A DNA stretch of 35,481 nucleotides, taken from positions 1 through 35,481 of the forward strand of contig CAYWPQ010000015.1 in assembly GCA_964460315.1 (NCBI GenBank), read 5' to 3'. The DNA comes from Lacustribacter sp964460315. Its GTDB lineage: Bacteria; Pseudomonadota; Gammaproteobacteria; Burkholderiales; Burkholderiaceae_A. Position 1 is the stretch's first letter, and the number at the start of each line of letters is the position of its first letter. Both the position numbers and the translations under genes were made by a program. Positions 1 to 7,491 of the stretch are shown here, one piece after another. The notes under the pieces are model-generated. The model was given only the letters and a program-made list of their open reading frames with translations, ran no database searches and had not been told where the DNA came from.

Positions 1-2
1 GC

Positions 3-65
3 GGTGTGAAGGTGCCTGGGCATGTGGGTCAGGTTTTGGCTGAGATCAAAAACCTCGCAAGATGA
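3..65 (+). CDS. 3' end of an unidentified upstream gene (partial)
   Basis: One forward frame is open from the window edge for 20 codons and ends in a TGA at 63-65. That stop overlaps the ATG of the next gene at 62 in an ATGA arrangement typical of translationally coupled genes. The visible residues end in ...AEIKNLAR and contain no motif I recognise. Support is limited to the open frame and the coupling, so the product cannot be named. If real, it is cotranscribed with the aldolase-family gene downstream. Confidence 0.35.
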   Translation, partial: GVKVPGHVGQVLAEIKNLAR

Positions 66-1222
66 GCCACGGTCTGATGTCTGCCGCAAGGGTGGGCGAT
101 GCGCTGTCCGAGGTTGACACGCCAGCACTGATTCTTGACTTGGATGCCTTTGATCGGAATCAGGCACGGATGGGCGAAAGCCTTGCGCAAGTGAACAAGG
201 CACGACAGGCAAAAGGCCTGCCCCCGATCTCGTTTCGGCCCCATGCCAAAAGTCACAAGTGCCCCGACATTGCGCGACAGCAGATGGCCCACGGTGCGAT
301 GGGTATTTGCTGTCAAAAGGTTTCCGAGGCCAAGATCTTTGCTGATGCGGGCGTTGGCGACATCTTGATCTCGAACGAAGTGGTTGGTGAGAAGAAAATT
401 CAGGCCATTGGCGCGCTTGCACAACAGGTCAAACTGACGGTGTGTGTTGATCATCTGGACCAGGCTCGCGCGCTCAATCAGGAGGCCATTCGTTGCGGAA
501 TTCGCCTCAATGTCTTGATTGAAATGGATGTGGGTGCTGGCCGTTGTGGCATTGCCCCCGGGCAGCCATGCCTTGAGTTGGCGCAAGCGATGCGCGGGCT
601 CAGCCATCTCAATTGTCTAGGGCTTCAGGCCTATCATGGCCCGGCGCAGCATATGCGCCTGAAGGCCGAGCGTGAGGCTGCTCTTGCAGCGGCCATAGAC
701 CAGGTGATCATGACCCGTGATCTTCTGCGCGATCATGGGATTGTGTGTGAGGTCATTGCGGGAGCGGGTACGGGAAGCTTTCTGATTGAAGCCATGAGCT
801 CCATTTATACCGAGGTTCAGCCAGGCTCTTATCTGTTCATGGATGTCGATTACGCGCGAAACGACTGGGCATTGAGTGGGATGCCGCATTTCGAACACAG
901 TCTTTTTGTGTTGTCGACGGTGATGAGTGCGCCAACATCAAACCGGCGCGTCCTGGATGCGGGCCTGAAAGCGTCGAGTGTTGATTCCGGAATGCCACGC
1001 CTTGCTGATCATTCGGAGATTGAATTCATCAAGGCATCTGATGAACATGGCGTGCTTATCGGACCACCCGAGACCATTGAGAAAGTCTGCCTGGGCGACA
1101 AGCTGCGCCTGATTCCTGGGCACTGCGACCCCACTGTGAACCTCTACAACGAGATCATTGGCGTGCGTCAGGGTCGCGTGGAATCGATCTGGCCCATCGC
1201 GGCCCGGGGGGCCCTATTGTGA
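62..1222 (+). CDS. D-threonine aldolase / 3-hydroxyaspartate aldolase-family PLP enzyme
   Basis: A 386-residue cytosolic enzyme of the alanine-racemase-fold group that includes low-specificity D-threonine aldolase, D-serine dehydratase (DSD1) and 3-hydroxy-D-aspartate aldolase. The N-terminal TIM-barrel half carries the PLP-lysine motif RPHAKSHK, with Lys63 the likely Schiff-base lysine. GICCQKVSEA and GAGRCGI follow, both typical of the family. The C-terminal beta domain has PGHCDPTVN, where His354 and Asp356 match the divalent-metal site of this group. Such enzymes cleave beta-hydroxy-amino acids to glycine plus an aldehyde (glyoxylate for hydroxyaspartate) or dehydrate D-serine. The substrate cannot be fixed from sequence. 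It overlaps a probable upstream gene by ATGA and the next small gene by one base, so it looks like part of an operon unrelated to photosynthesis. The family call is firm and the substrate open. Confidence 0.85.
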   Translation: MSHGLMSAARVGDALSEVDTPALILDLDAFDRNQARMGESLAQVNKARQAKGLPPISFRPHAKSHKCPDIARQQMAHGAMGICCQKVSEAKIFADAGVGDILISNEVVGEKKIQAIGALAQQVKLTVCVDHLDQARALNQEAIRCGIRLNVLIEMDVGAGRCGIAPGQPCLELAQAMRGLSHLNCLGLQAYHGPAQHMRLKAEREAALAAAIDQVIMTRDLLRDHGIVCEVIAGAGTGSFLIEAMSSIYTEVQPGSYLFMDVDYARNDWALSGMPHFEHSLFVLSTVMSAPTSNRRVLDAGLKASSVDSGMPRLADHSEIEFIKASDEHGVLIGPPETIEKVCLGDKLRLIPGHCDPTVNLYNEIIGVRQGRVESIWPIAARGALL

Positions 1223-1479
1223 TGGAAGCCTTGCGCTGGCTTGTGGATGCCGTCATTGCACTTACCCTGATCGAGGCCTTGGTGCTGTGGCTTTACCACC
1301 GAAGGTCGGGCCGCGGTGTGGCTCTCTCCGAGGTTGGCCTGAATCTTTTTTCAGGGCTCTGCCTGATGTTGGCGCTTCGCGTTGCCCTGGCGGGAGACTC
1401 AGTCTGGCTGGTTGCTGCGGCGCTTGCGGCCGCTGGAATTCTCCATGCTCTGGACATTCGAAGGCGTTGGCGGCGTTAA
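1222..1479 (+). CDS. Small three-span membrane protein, unknown function
   Basis: An 85-residue protein from the ATG at 1222, which shares one base with the upstream TGA (TGATG). A GTG one codon earlier, at 1219, is an alternative start. The sequence is almost entirely hydrophobic, with probable membrane segments near residues 4-22, 35-54 and 58-76, a short basic loop (YHRRSGRG) and a basic tail (RRRWRR). I recognise no family. It lies 39 bp upstream of bchI on the same strand, so it could be the last gene of the aldolase operon or be read through into bchID. Tight coupling to the upstream gene and a membrane-protein composition argue that it is real. Confidence 0.6.
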   Translation: MEALRWLVDAVIALTLIEALVLWLYHRRSGRGVALSEVGLNLFSGLCLMLALRVALAGDSVWLVAAALAAAGILHALDIRRRWRR

Positions 1480-1518
1480 ACTAGGCTTATTGATCGACTA
1501 GGCAAAGGCCTTTGAACC

Positions 1519-2547
1519 ATGGCAGCAGCATTCCCGTTTTCAGCAATTGTTGGCCAAGAAGAGATGAAACTGGCCATGTTGGTCACCACCGTCGACCCGA
1601 CCATTGGCGGTGTCTTGGTCTTCGGTGACCGGGGAACTGGTAAGTCCACGGCAGTTCGCGCACTGGCTGCCATTCTTCCCAAGATGAAAGCGGTGGTCGG
1701 CTGCCCCTATGGCTGCGACCCCGATGCAACACGTTCGGTCTGCGATTTTTGCAAGACACTCAAAAAAGGCAAGGCGGTGGTGAAGACCCAACTCGTTCCG
1801 GTGCCTGTGGTGGATCTGCCGCTTGGTGTCACAGAAGATCGTGTGGTGGGCGCCCTTGACCTGGAGCGCGCGCTTGGTGACGGCGTGAAAGCTTTTGAGC
1901 CCGGCTTGTTGGCGAAGGCCAATCGAGGGTTTTTGTACATTGACGAGGTGAATCTTCTCGAAGATCACATCGTTGATCTTCTGATCGACGTTGCGGCCAG
2001 TGGCGAGAACGTGGTGGAACGGGAAGGTTTAAGCGTTCAGCATCCCGCCCGATTCGTGTTGGTGGGTAGCGGCAACCCTGAAGAGGGTGAGCTTCGTCCC
2101 CAGCTTCTTGACCGATTTGGGCTCTCGGTGGATGTCAAAACGCCCCAAGACCTGGCCTCGCGAATTGATGTGGTGAAGCGACGAGATGCCTTTGAGCGTG
2201 ACGCAGATGCGTTCATTGAACTCTGGAAAAAAGAAGACAACAAAATTCGTCGAAAAATTGCCTCGGGGCGGGAGCGATTGGAATCGACTGCACTGCCTGA
2301 TTCGGTGCTGGAGAAGGCGGCCGAGCTCTGCATGAAGCTTGGTACCGACGGCCTTCGTGGCGAGCTCACGCTGATGCGCGCTGCGCGGGCGCTGGCTGCG
2401 CTTGACGGCTCGGCCACCGTGACCGTGAATCATCTCAGGTCGATTGCCCCCATGGCGCTGCGCCATCGCCTGCGCCGTAATCCTCTGGATGACACCGCCT
2501 CGGGCACACGAGTGCAGCGGGCGATTGATGAAGTCTTTGCCGCCTGA
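1519..2547 (+). CDS. bchI: Magnesium chelatase ATPase subunit I (BchI)
   Basis: A 342-residue AAA+ ATPase of Mg-protoporphyrin IX chelatase, which inserts Mg2+ as the first committed step of bacteriochlorophyll synthesis. It forms hexameric rings that drive BchH through BchD. Walker A is GDRGTGKST (residues 36-44). A Cys-containing insert (VGCPYGCDPDATRSVCDFC) typical of BchI follows, then Walker B FLYIDEVNLL, a GSGNPEEGELRPQLLDRFG sensor/arginine-finger region, and a C-terminal helical lid. Length matches the family. The start is an ATG followed by the usual FPFSAIVGQEEMK opening. The 3' end overlaps bchD by 20 bp, so the two are co-translated. No BchH gene is present in the window. I see no clear promoter in the 39 bp upstream. 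Confidence 0.97.
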   Translation: MAAAFPFSAIVGQEEMKLAMLVTTVDPTIGGVLVFGDRGTGKSTAVRALAAILPKMKAVVGCPYGCDPDATRSVCDFCKTLKKGKAVVKTQLVPVPVVDLPLGVTEDRVVGALDLERALGDGVKAFEPGLLAKANRGFLYIDEVNLLEDHIVDLLIDVAASGENVVEREGLSVQHPARFVLVGSGNPEEGELRPQLLDRFGLSVDVKTPQDLASRIDVVKRRDAFERDADAFIELWKKEDNKIRRKIASGRERLESTALPDSVLEKAAELCMKLGTDGLRGELTLMRAARALAALDGSATVTVNHLRSIAPMALRHRLRRNPLDDTASGTRVQRAIDEVFAA

Positions 2548-4390
2548 CGCCAACCACGAGACGGTTCGCGATGCGCTCATCGCGGCCCATCTTTTTGCCG
2601 CTTCTCCTGCCTCACTCGGAGGGCTTGCCATTCGGGCGCATGCGGGCCCGGTGCGCGATGTCTATGTTGAATGGATTCGGTCACAGCTTGCCCCATCGCA
2701 GACTTTTCGCAAGCTGCCGCTTTCGATTCAAGATGATCGGCTGATTGGCGGCCTTGATCTTGCGGCCACCTTGCATTCCGGTAAACCGGTTCTTCACCCC
2801 GGGCTGCTGTCTGAAATGCATGGTGGTGTTTTGGCGGTCCCAATGGCCGAGCGCATACCGCCAGGCCTCGCTGCACGTCTGGCTTCAGCGATGGATCTTG
2901 GCCGAGTCACCATTCAACGAGACGGCATCAGTGACGAGACACCGGTGTCGTTCGGTCTTTTGCTTCTGGACGAGAGCGTCGCGGATGATGAACGCTTGCC
3001 GCCAGAATTGTTGGATCGCATTGCCTTTCGGGTAGACCTGACTTCGGTTCCGTTGTCGGTCATGCGTCAGACGGTGCAAGAGTTTCCGGAAATACTTAGC
3101 GATCTTGCCTTGAGCCATGCGGCTCCGGATGAAGGCCCCGTGCAGGTGATTGACGCGCTTTGTTCTACTGCTCTTGCGCTTGGTGTTGATTCCCTGCGGG
3201 CCTCGATGATGGCGGCTCGAGTGGCACACCGCATTGCGCTGCAGCTTGGTCGTTCGGAAGCCAGCCTGTTGGATGCCGCGCTTGCCGCGAGGCTTGTGTT
3301 GTCGCCCCGTGCCACTCGGCTTCCGGTAAGTGCTGAAGCGAATCAAGATCCGGGGGATTCTGACGCGTCAAGTCTGGAGAATAACGTGGACGATCCTTCG
3401 ACTCCGCCTGAATCGGAGGATGTTCCCAACGACGCAACCTCGGACGTATCGGAAGACGCCGCCCCGCCCACCCAGCTTCCCGACGACATGGATGAATTGG
3501 TTTTGGAAGCCGCAAAGGCCGCCATTCCCGCCGGGCTTTTGTCTCAGCTGCTCGCGGACCAGGGCCGGATCGCCAAGGGCTCGAGCTCAGGAAAATCGGG
3601 CACCTTGAAGAAAGGAGGGCACCGTGGCCGACCCATGGGCTCTCGATCCGGCATTCCGGGTGGGCATCAGCGTCTGAGTGTGATTGATACCTTGCGTGCG
3701 GCGGCGCCATGGCAACGCGTGCGTCAGGCGGCGACCGCGAATGAGGCGGGCCATGTTGGCCAACAAGTTCTCTCATCGAGATTAATCATTCGCTCTGAGG
3801 ATTTTCGAATCAAGCGTTTTAAAGAGCGCTCAGAAACCACCACCATTTTTGCCATAGATGCCTCAGGTTCGGCCGCCTTGCATCGACTGGCTGAGGCCAA
3901 GGGCGCCATCGAGTTACTGCTGGCGGATTGTTATGTGCGTCGCGATCAGGTGGCCGTGATCGCCTTTCGCGGCCGACAGGCCGAGGTGATTCTTCCGCCT
4001 ACGCGGTCCTTGGTTCGCGCCAAACGTGGGCTTGCCGGTCTGCCCGGAGGTGGTGGCACGCCACTGTCGCTGGCCATCGACGCCTGCCGTGATCTGGCTG
4101 CGAGCATTGCACGCAAGGGTGAAACGCCGTTGGTGGTGATGCTGACCGACGGAAAGGCAAACATCACGCGTGATGGGCAAACAGGACGAGAACTGGCGCA
4201 ACAAGAGGCGCGCGAAGCGGCGCATGCCCTGGCCATGCTGGGGGTGGGTGCGATGGTGATTGACACTTCGCCTCAGTCATCGGATCTCGCGCGCGACCTT
4301 GCGGCCGAGATGCACGCGCGATACATGTTACTGCCGCATGCGGCGGCAACCGAGCTCTCTCAGGCCGTTCGAACGATGTCGGTGAGGTAG
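2528..4390 (+). CDS. bchD: Magnesium chelatase subunit D (BchD)
   Basis: The 620-residue partner of BchI in Mg-chelatase. Three parts are visible. First comes an N-terminal AAA+-like domain that lacks an intact P-loop, normal for BchD. A low-complexity acidic/proline-rich linker follows (about residues 280-340, rich in D, E, S and P). Last is a C-terminal von Willebrand A/integrin-I domain with a complete MIDAS metal site: D444-x-S446-x-S448, T511 in GGGTP, and D541 in LTDG. The ATG at 2528 was chosen because the protein then begins like other BchD proteins (MKSLPPDA...). The open frame continues 28 codons upstream, but that part lies inside bchI and is not family-like. The 3' end overlaps the oppositely oriented bchO by 31 bp. 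Confidence 0.95.
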   Translation: MKSLPPDANHETVRDALIAAHLFAASPASLGGLAIRAHAGPVRDVYVEWIRSQLAPSQTFRKLPLSIQDDRLIGGLDLAATLHSGKPVLHPGLLSEMHGGVLAVPMAERIPPGLAARLASAMDLGRVTIQRDGISDETPVSFGLLLLDESVADDERLPPELLDRIAFRVDLTSVPLSVMRQTVQEFPEILSDLALSHAAPDEGPVQVIDALCSTALALGVDSLRASMMAARVAHRIALQLGRSEASLLDAALAARLVLSPRATRLPVSAEANQDPGDSDASSLENNVDDPSTPPESEDVPNDATSDVSEDAAPPTQLPDDMDELVLEAAKAAIPAGLLSQLLADQGRIAKGSSSGKSGTLKKGGHRGRPMGSRSGIPGGHQRLSVIDTLRAAAPWQRVRQAATANEAGHVGQQVLSSRLIIRSEDFRIKRFKERSETTTIFAIDASGSAALHRLAEAKGAIELLLADCYVRRDQVAVIAFRGRQAEVILPPTRSLVRAKRGLAGLPGGGGTPLSLAIDACRDLAASIARKGETPLVVMLTDGKANITRDGQTGRELAQQEAREAAHALAMLGVGAMVIDTSPQSSDLARDLAAEMHARYMLLPHAAATELSQAVRTMSVR

Positions 4391-5334
4391 GACGCGACCT
4401 TTTCAGGCTGCTCCTCGTGAAGAATATGTCCGCCGGTGAAGGTGGTGCTCTTTGCCTGAGGAAAGCCTTTGGCAATGGCTTCCTTTAACGGCGCTATCTT
4501 CACCCAGGGGTCTTGTGCCCCAATGAGAAAGTGAATGGGCGTTTGAATTCTTGGGCCGCGATTCAAAATCGAGGGAAGGTCGGCGCCGGCCATAAAGCCC
4601 ATGGCACCCTGAATATGATTCGATTGGGTGAAGAGGTGGCGGTAATGTTTGCGTTGTTCGGGGCGCACGGCAGAACCCGTGGAATCAAGCAGCTGATCAA
4701 TCATCCCTGTATTGGAAGCAATAAAGGCCAGCATCCCGGTCATTGGGCTTGAGGTGGCAATGGGTGCAACGATGGGGCCAAGAAGGGTGGTGTAGATCTG
4801 TGGTGGCGGCACCAGCGAGGGATTCAGCCCAATCAGGTTTCGCAGCTTGAATCGAATTTTTGGGTCGTCCTGATGTTGAAGGGCCCACTCGATGGCCAGT
4901 GGTGCGCCTGCGGAATGGCCAACCAGGTTCACATCGCCTTCCAGATTTAAATCAAGGAAAAGCTGGTGAAGCTGCCTAGCCATTGTTGGTAAGGTGAGTT
5001 CATCCACGCTTGCGCCCGTGGTGAAGCCATGCCCGGGAAGATCCAGCGCAAGAACACAACCGGACCCCGTCATTTTTGGAATCAGGTCGGTCCACGAGAT
5101 GGTGGCGCCGCCGGTGCCATGCAAAAGAATCAGGGTCTTGTCAGAGGGTCGTGTTGAACCGAAGTGCTGAAGGTGCCAGCGCAGGTTTCCCGACGTAAAA
5201 AAGGCGCTGGCTTCCCGATGGGGCCAGTCTCGGGGCAGGGCCTTGTCCGCCCCGGCTCGATCCAGCCGGGGTGATTGACCCGAAAAGTGTCTATTGCAGT
5301 TGACAGTCATAAGTGACAATATACCTATACACAT
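4360..5334 (-). CDS. bchO: BchO-type alpha/beta hydrolase (Mg-chelatase-associated)
   Basis: A 324-residue alpha/beta-hydrolase. It has an oxyanion-hole HGTGG (72-76), the BchO-like LDLPGHGFT, the nucleophile elbow GHSAG (Ser141), an acid in GAQDPW, and a C-terminal catalytic His in GGHILHEEQP. BchO is habitually linked to bchID and is thought to assist Mg-chelatase; its reaction is unknown. The ATG at 5334 is preceded by AGGGG five bases upstream. An in-frame ATG at 5310 has a poorer site. The first ~33 residues before DWPHREAS are not conserved-looking, and their DNA carries the PpsR-type operator array. The gene runs opposite to bchID and overlaps bchD by 31 bp, whereas the three genes usually run in one direction. 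Confidence 0.88.
   Translation of the reverse strand: MCIGILSLMTVNCNRHFSGQSPRLDRAGADKALPRDWPHREASAFFTSGNLRWHLQHFGSTRPSDKTLILLHGTGGATISWTDLIPKMTGSGCVLALDLPGHGFTTGASVDELTLPTMARQLHQLFLDLNLEGDVNLVGHSAGAPLAIEWALQHQDDPKIRFKLRNLIGLNPSLVPPPQIYTTLLGPIVAPIATSSPMTGMLAFIASNTGMIDQLLDSTGSAVRPEQRKHYRHLFTQSNHIQGAMGFMAGADLPSILNRGPRIQTPIHFLIGAQDPWVKIAPLKEAIAKGFPQAKSTTFTGGHILHEEQPEKVASYLTDIVRTA
5288..5331. promoter_or_regulatory. PpsR/CrtJ-type operator array between bchO and crtE
   Basis: An exact TGT-N12-ACA lies at 5288-5305, the consensus bound by the redox/light-responsive repressor PpsR (CrtJ) of purple bacteria. Two one-mismatch copies (TGA-N12-ACA) follow at 5301-5318 and 5314-5331, each shifted by exactly 13 bp. 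A TTGACA at 5300-5305 could serve as a -35 for crtE, but no -10 at ideal spacing is clear. The array overlaps the first codons of bchO, so a bound repressor could affect both divergent genes. The consensus match is seen in the sequence; the control itself is inferred. Confidence 0.7.
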
Positions 5335-5390
5335 GGTGTCCCCTGGTCCTGTTTGGACTTCGGGGGTGACTAACCGGTAAAGGACAACTT

Positions 5391-6275
5391 ATGAGATCAG
5401 CGGAAACGGGCAGCACAATCATCGAGCAGGCCTTGATCTCGGCGCTGGCCCTGGCCGAATCTCCAAGGGGCCCCGGAATTCTGGCGCAAGCCTACCACCA
5501 CGCCGTGTTTCCGGGGGGCGCAAGAATTCGGCCAAGCCTCACGCTCTCGGTGGCCAAAGCCTGTGGCATGGACGATCCAGAGCTTTCCATCGCTGCCGCT
5601 TGCGCGCTTGAGCTTTTGCACTGCGCCTCACTGGTTCATGACGATTTACCTTGTTTTGACAATGCAGCAACTCGCCGCGGCCAGCCATCCGTTCATGCGC
5701 GTTTTGGGGAGCGTATTGCTGTGTTGACCGGTGACGGTTTAATTGTTCTCGCCTTTCAGGTGCTCGCCAGCGCGAACGCACGTCATCCCGAGCGCGTGGC
5801 CAAGGTCATGGCCGTGATTGCGGAGGCGACAGGCTCGCCCAATGGCATCGTGGCCGGGCAGGCTTGGGAATGTGAGCCTCGCGCTGATCTTCGTGAATAC
5901 CAACGGGCGAAAACAGGAGCGTTATTCGCCGCGGCCACCGCCTGTGGCGCCATCACCAGCGGAGCCGCCGCTGCATCATGGAGACCGCTTGGTGAATGGC
6001 TGGGCGAGGCCTACCAGGTGGCCGATGACATCCGCGATGTCATTGGTGACCCGAATCTTCTGGGTAAGCCCGTAGGACAAGATCTTGCGAATGATCGCCA
6101 GAGTTCGACCCGGGAACTTGGTCTTTTTGGCGCCATTCAAAACTTCGATTTGTTGGTAGGGAAGGCCATTCGCGCGATTCCCTCATGCCCCGGTGCACCC
6201 GACCTTCGTGCCCTCGTGCTGGCCGAGTCCGAACGACTCGTTCCGCGTGACGCCCTTGAGCGTATTCCTGCATAG
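5391..6275 (+). CDS. crtE: Geranylgeranyl diphosphate synthase (CrtE)
   Basis: A 294-residue trans-prenyltransferase that makes geranylgeranyl diphosphate, the C20 precursor of both carotenoids and the bacteriochlorophyll tail. The first Asp-rich motif is DDLPCFD (residues 84-90), followed by TRRGQPS. The second is DDIRD (212-216), followed by GDPNLLGKPVGQD. Length is normal. The ATG at 5391 has AAAGGA seven bases upstream, a good ribosome site. It is the first gene of the long crtE-crtF-bchCXYZ-puf unit and sits behind the PpsR-type operator array. FPP synthase (IspA) is the close relative. The photosynthesis context and adjacent crtF favour CrtE. Confidence 0.92.
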   Translation: MRSAETGSTIIEQALISALALAESPRGPGILAQAYHHAVFPGGARIRPSLTLSVAKACGMDDPELSIAAACALELLHCASLVHDDLPCFDNAATRRGQPSVHARFGERIAVLTGDGLIVLAFQVLASANARHPERVAKVMAVIAEATGSPNGIVAGQAWECEPRADLREYQRAKTGALFAAATACGAITSGAAAASWRPLGEWLGEAYQVADDIRDVIGDPNLLGKPVGQDLANDRQSSTRELGLFGAIQNFDLLVGKAIRAIPSCPGAPDLRALVLAESERLVPRDALERIPA

Positions 6276-6284
6276 AAGCGCGTT

Positions 6285-7397
6285 GTGTCGTTGAAGAACC
6301 AATGGCTCGCCTGGCGAGATCGACTGCTGGCGAGCGAAGCCTTTCATCGTTTCGCCGCGTGGTTTCCATTAACGCGCCCGATTGCACGCCGTGAGGCCAA
6401 GGCACTCTTTGACCTTGTTGCGGGTTTCGTTTATTCACAGATTCTCTATGCCTGCGTCAAGCTGAATCTGTTCAAGATCCTCTCGACTGGGCCCAAGACC
6501 ACGGTCGAACTCGCGACACAAATGGCCATGAGCGAGGAGGCCGCACAACGTCTGTTGGCCGCTGCCGAGCCCTTGCGTCTTGTCGAGCAGAGAGCCCCTG
6601 GCGTGTGGGGTTTGGGAATGTTGGGCGGTGTGCTGGTGACCAACACCGCGGTGACTGCCTTGGTCGAACACCACGCCACGCTTTATGCCGATCTGCGCGA
6701 CCCAGTGGCCTTGCTTCGTGGCGAGACGGATCCAAGCCTCGCAAGCTACTGGCCTTATGCGGATGAGCATGGGCAGTCGCCCACGCTACTCACTGAAGAG
6801 AAGGTGGCCGAGTATTCGCAGCTCATGAGTGCCTCTCAGCCCTTGGTGGCGGGAGAGATTCTCTCGGCCTATTCATTTAACCAACACAAGACCCTCCTGG
6901 ATGTTGGTGGGGGTCAAGGTACCTTCGTGATGGCCGCCGCGAAAGCTTTTCCACACCTGAACCTGATGGTCTTCGATCTTCCCGCTGTGGCTTCGTTGGC
7001 GAACCAAGGTTTCGCCCGCGAGGGCTTAAGTGACCGAGCGACGGCCCACGGAGGCAGCTTCTTCGAGACGCCTCTGCCGCATGGCGCCGATGTCATCACC
7101 GTGATTCGCGTGCTCTATGACCATGATGACCACCGGGCATTGGCGATTTTGAAAGCCGTTCGTCGCGTTCTGCCCAAGGGAGGCACCTTGATCGTGGCCG
7201 AACCCATGTCCGACACCCCTGGGGCCGAAACCATGGGAGACGCCTATTTCGGCTTTTACCTGCTGGCCATGGGCAAGGGGAAGTCCCGAAGTGCCAACCG
7301 TCTGGCCGAGCTCATGACGGAGGCTGGTTTTGACTGTCCCCGTCTAACCGAAACACGCCTGCCGCTGCAGACGCGGCTGATGATCGCCCGGGGCTGA
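6285..7397 (+). CDS. crtF: Hydroxyneurosporene/rhodopin O-methyltransferase (CrtF)
   Basis: A 370-residue SAM-dependent O-methyltransferase that methylates the tertiary hydroxyl of C1-hydroxylated carotenoids to give methoxy end groups (spheroidene/spirilloxanthin pathways). An N-terminal helical dimerisation domain (FDLVAGFVYSQILYACVKL) is followed by a winged-helix part. The Rossmann SAM site LLDVGGGQGTF lies near residue 204, and a DVITVIRVLYDHDD segment follows. The start is a GTG nine bases after crtE, with no strong ribosome site, so coupling to crtE is likely. crtC and crtD, which make its substrates, are not in the window. Confidence 0.9.
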   Translation: MSLKNQWLAWRDRLLASEAFHRFAAWFPLTRPIARREAKALFDLVAGFVYSQILYACVKLNLFKILSTGPKTTVELATQMAMSEEAAQRLLAAAEPLRLVEQRAPGVWGLGMLGGVLVTNTAVTALVEHHATLYADLRDPVALLRGETDPSLASYWPYADEHGQSPTLLTEEKVAEYSQLMSASQPLVAGEILSAYSFNQHKTLLDVGGGQGTFVMAAAKAFPHLNLMVFDLPAVASLANQGFAREGLSDRATAHGGSFFETPLPHGADVITVIRVLYDHDDHRALAILKAVRRVLPKGGTLIVAEPMSDTPGAETMGDAYFGFYLLAMGKGKSRSANRLAELMTEAGFDCPRLTETRLPLQTRLMIARG

Positions 7398-7414
7398 CCC
7401 CCCATCAAAACTCC

Positions 7415-7442
7415 TTGACTTTGCCCGTAGAAAGCATACGAT
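7415..7442 (+). promoter_or_regulatory. Candidate sigma70-type promoter before bchC
   Basis: TTGACT at 7415-7420 and TACGAT at 7437-7442, separated by 16 bp, lie in the 94-bp gap between crtF and bchC. The PpsR-type operator begins six bases after the -10. The placement suggests an internal promoter letting bchCXYZ-puf be transcribed independently of crtEF. It is inferred from consensus only. Confidence 0.5.
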
Positions 7443-7447
7443 CGAGC

Positions 7448-7465
7448 TGTCAACTTACATTGACA
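7448..7465. promoter_or_regulatory. PpsR/CrtJ operator upstream of bchC
   Basis: TGTCAACTTACATTGACA is an exact TGT-N12-ACA and also a strong dyad: TGTCAA on the left, TTGACA on the right, with six bases between. PpsR operators upstream of bchC are classic in purple bacteria. It lies 27 bp before the bchC ATG, where binding would block transcription from the upstream promoter. Confidence 0.8.
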
Positions 7466-7491
7466 CCAATAAAAGTAACGCAAAACTGACA

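Noticed and set aside
2444..2527. Longer N-terminus of BchD starting at 2444
   Set aside because: It lies in the 3' end of bchI in another frame and does not resemble BchD. The ATG at 2528 gives the family-like start.
7460..7488. A second bchC promoter using TTGACA at 7460-7465
   Set aside because: No acceptable -10 lies 16-18 bp downstream. The TTGACA is better explained as the right half of the PpsR dyad.
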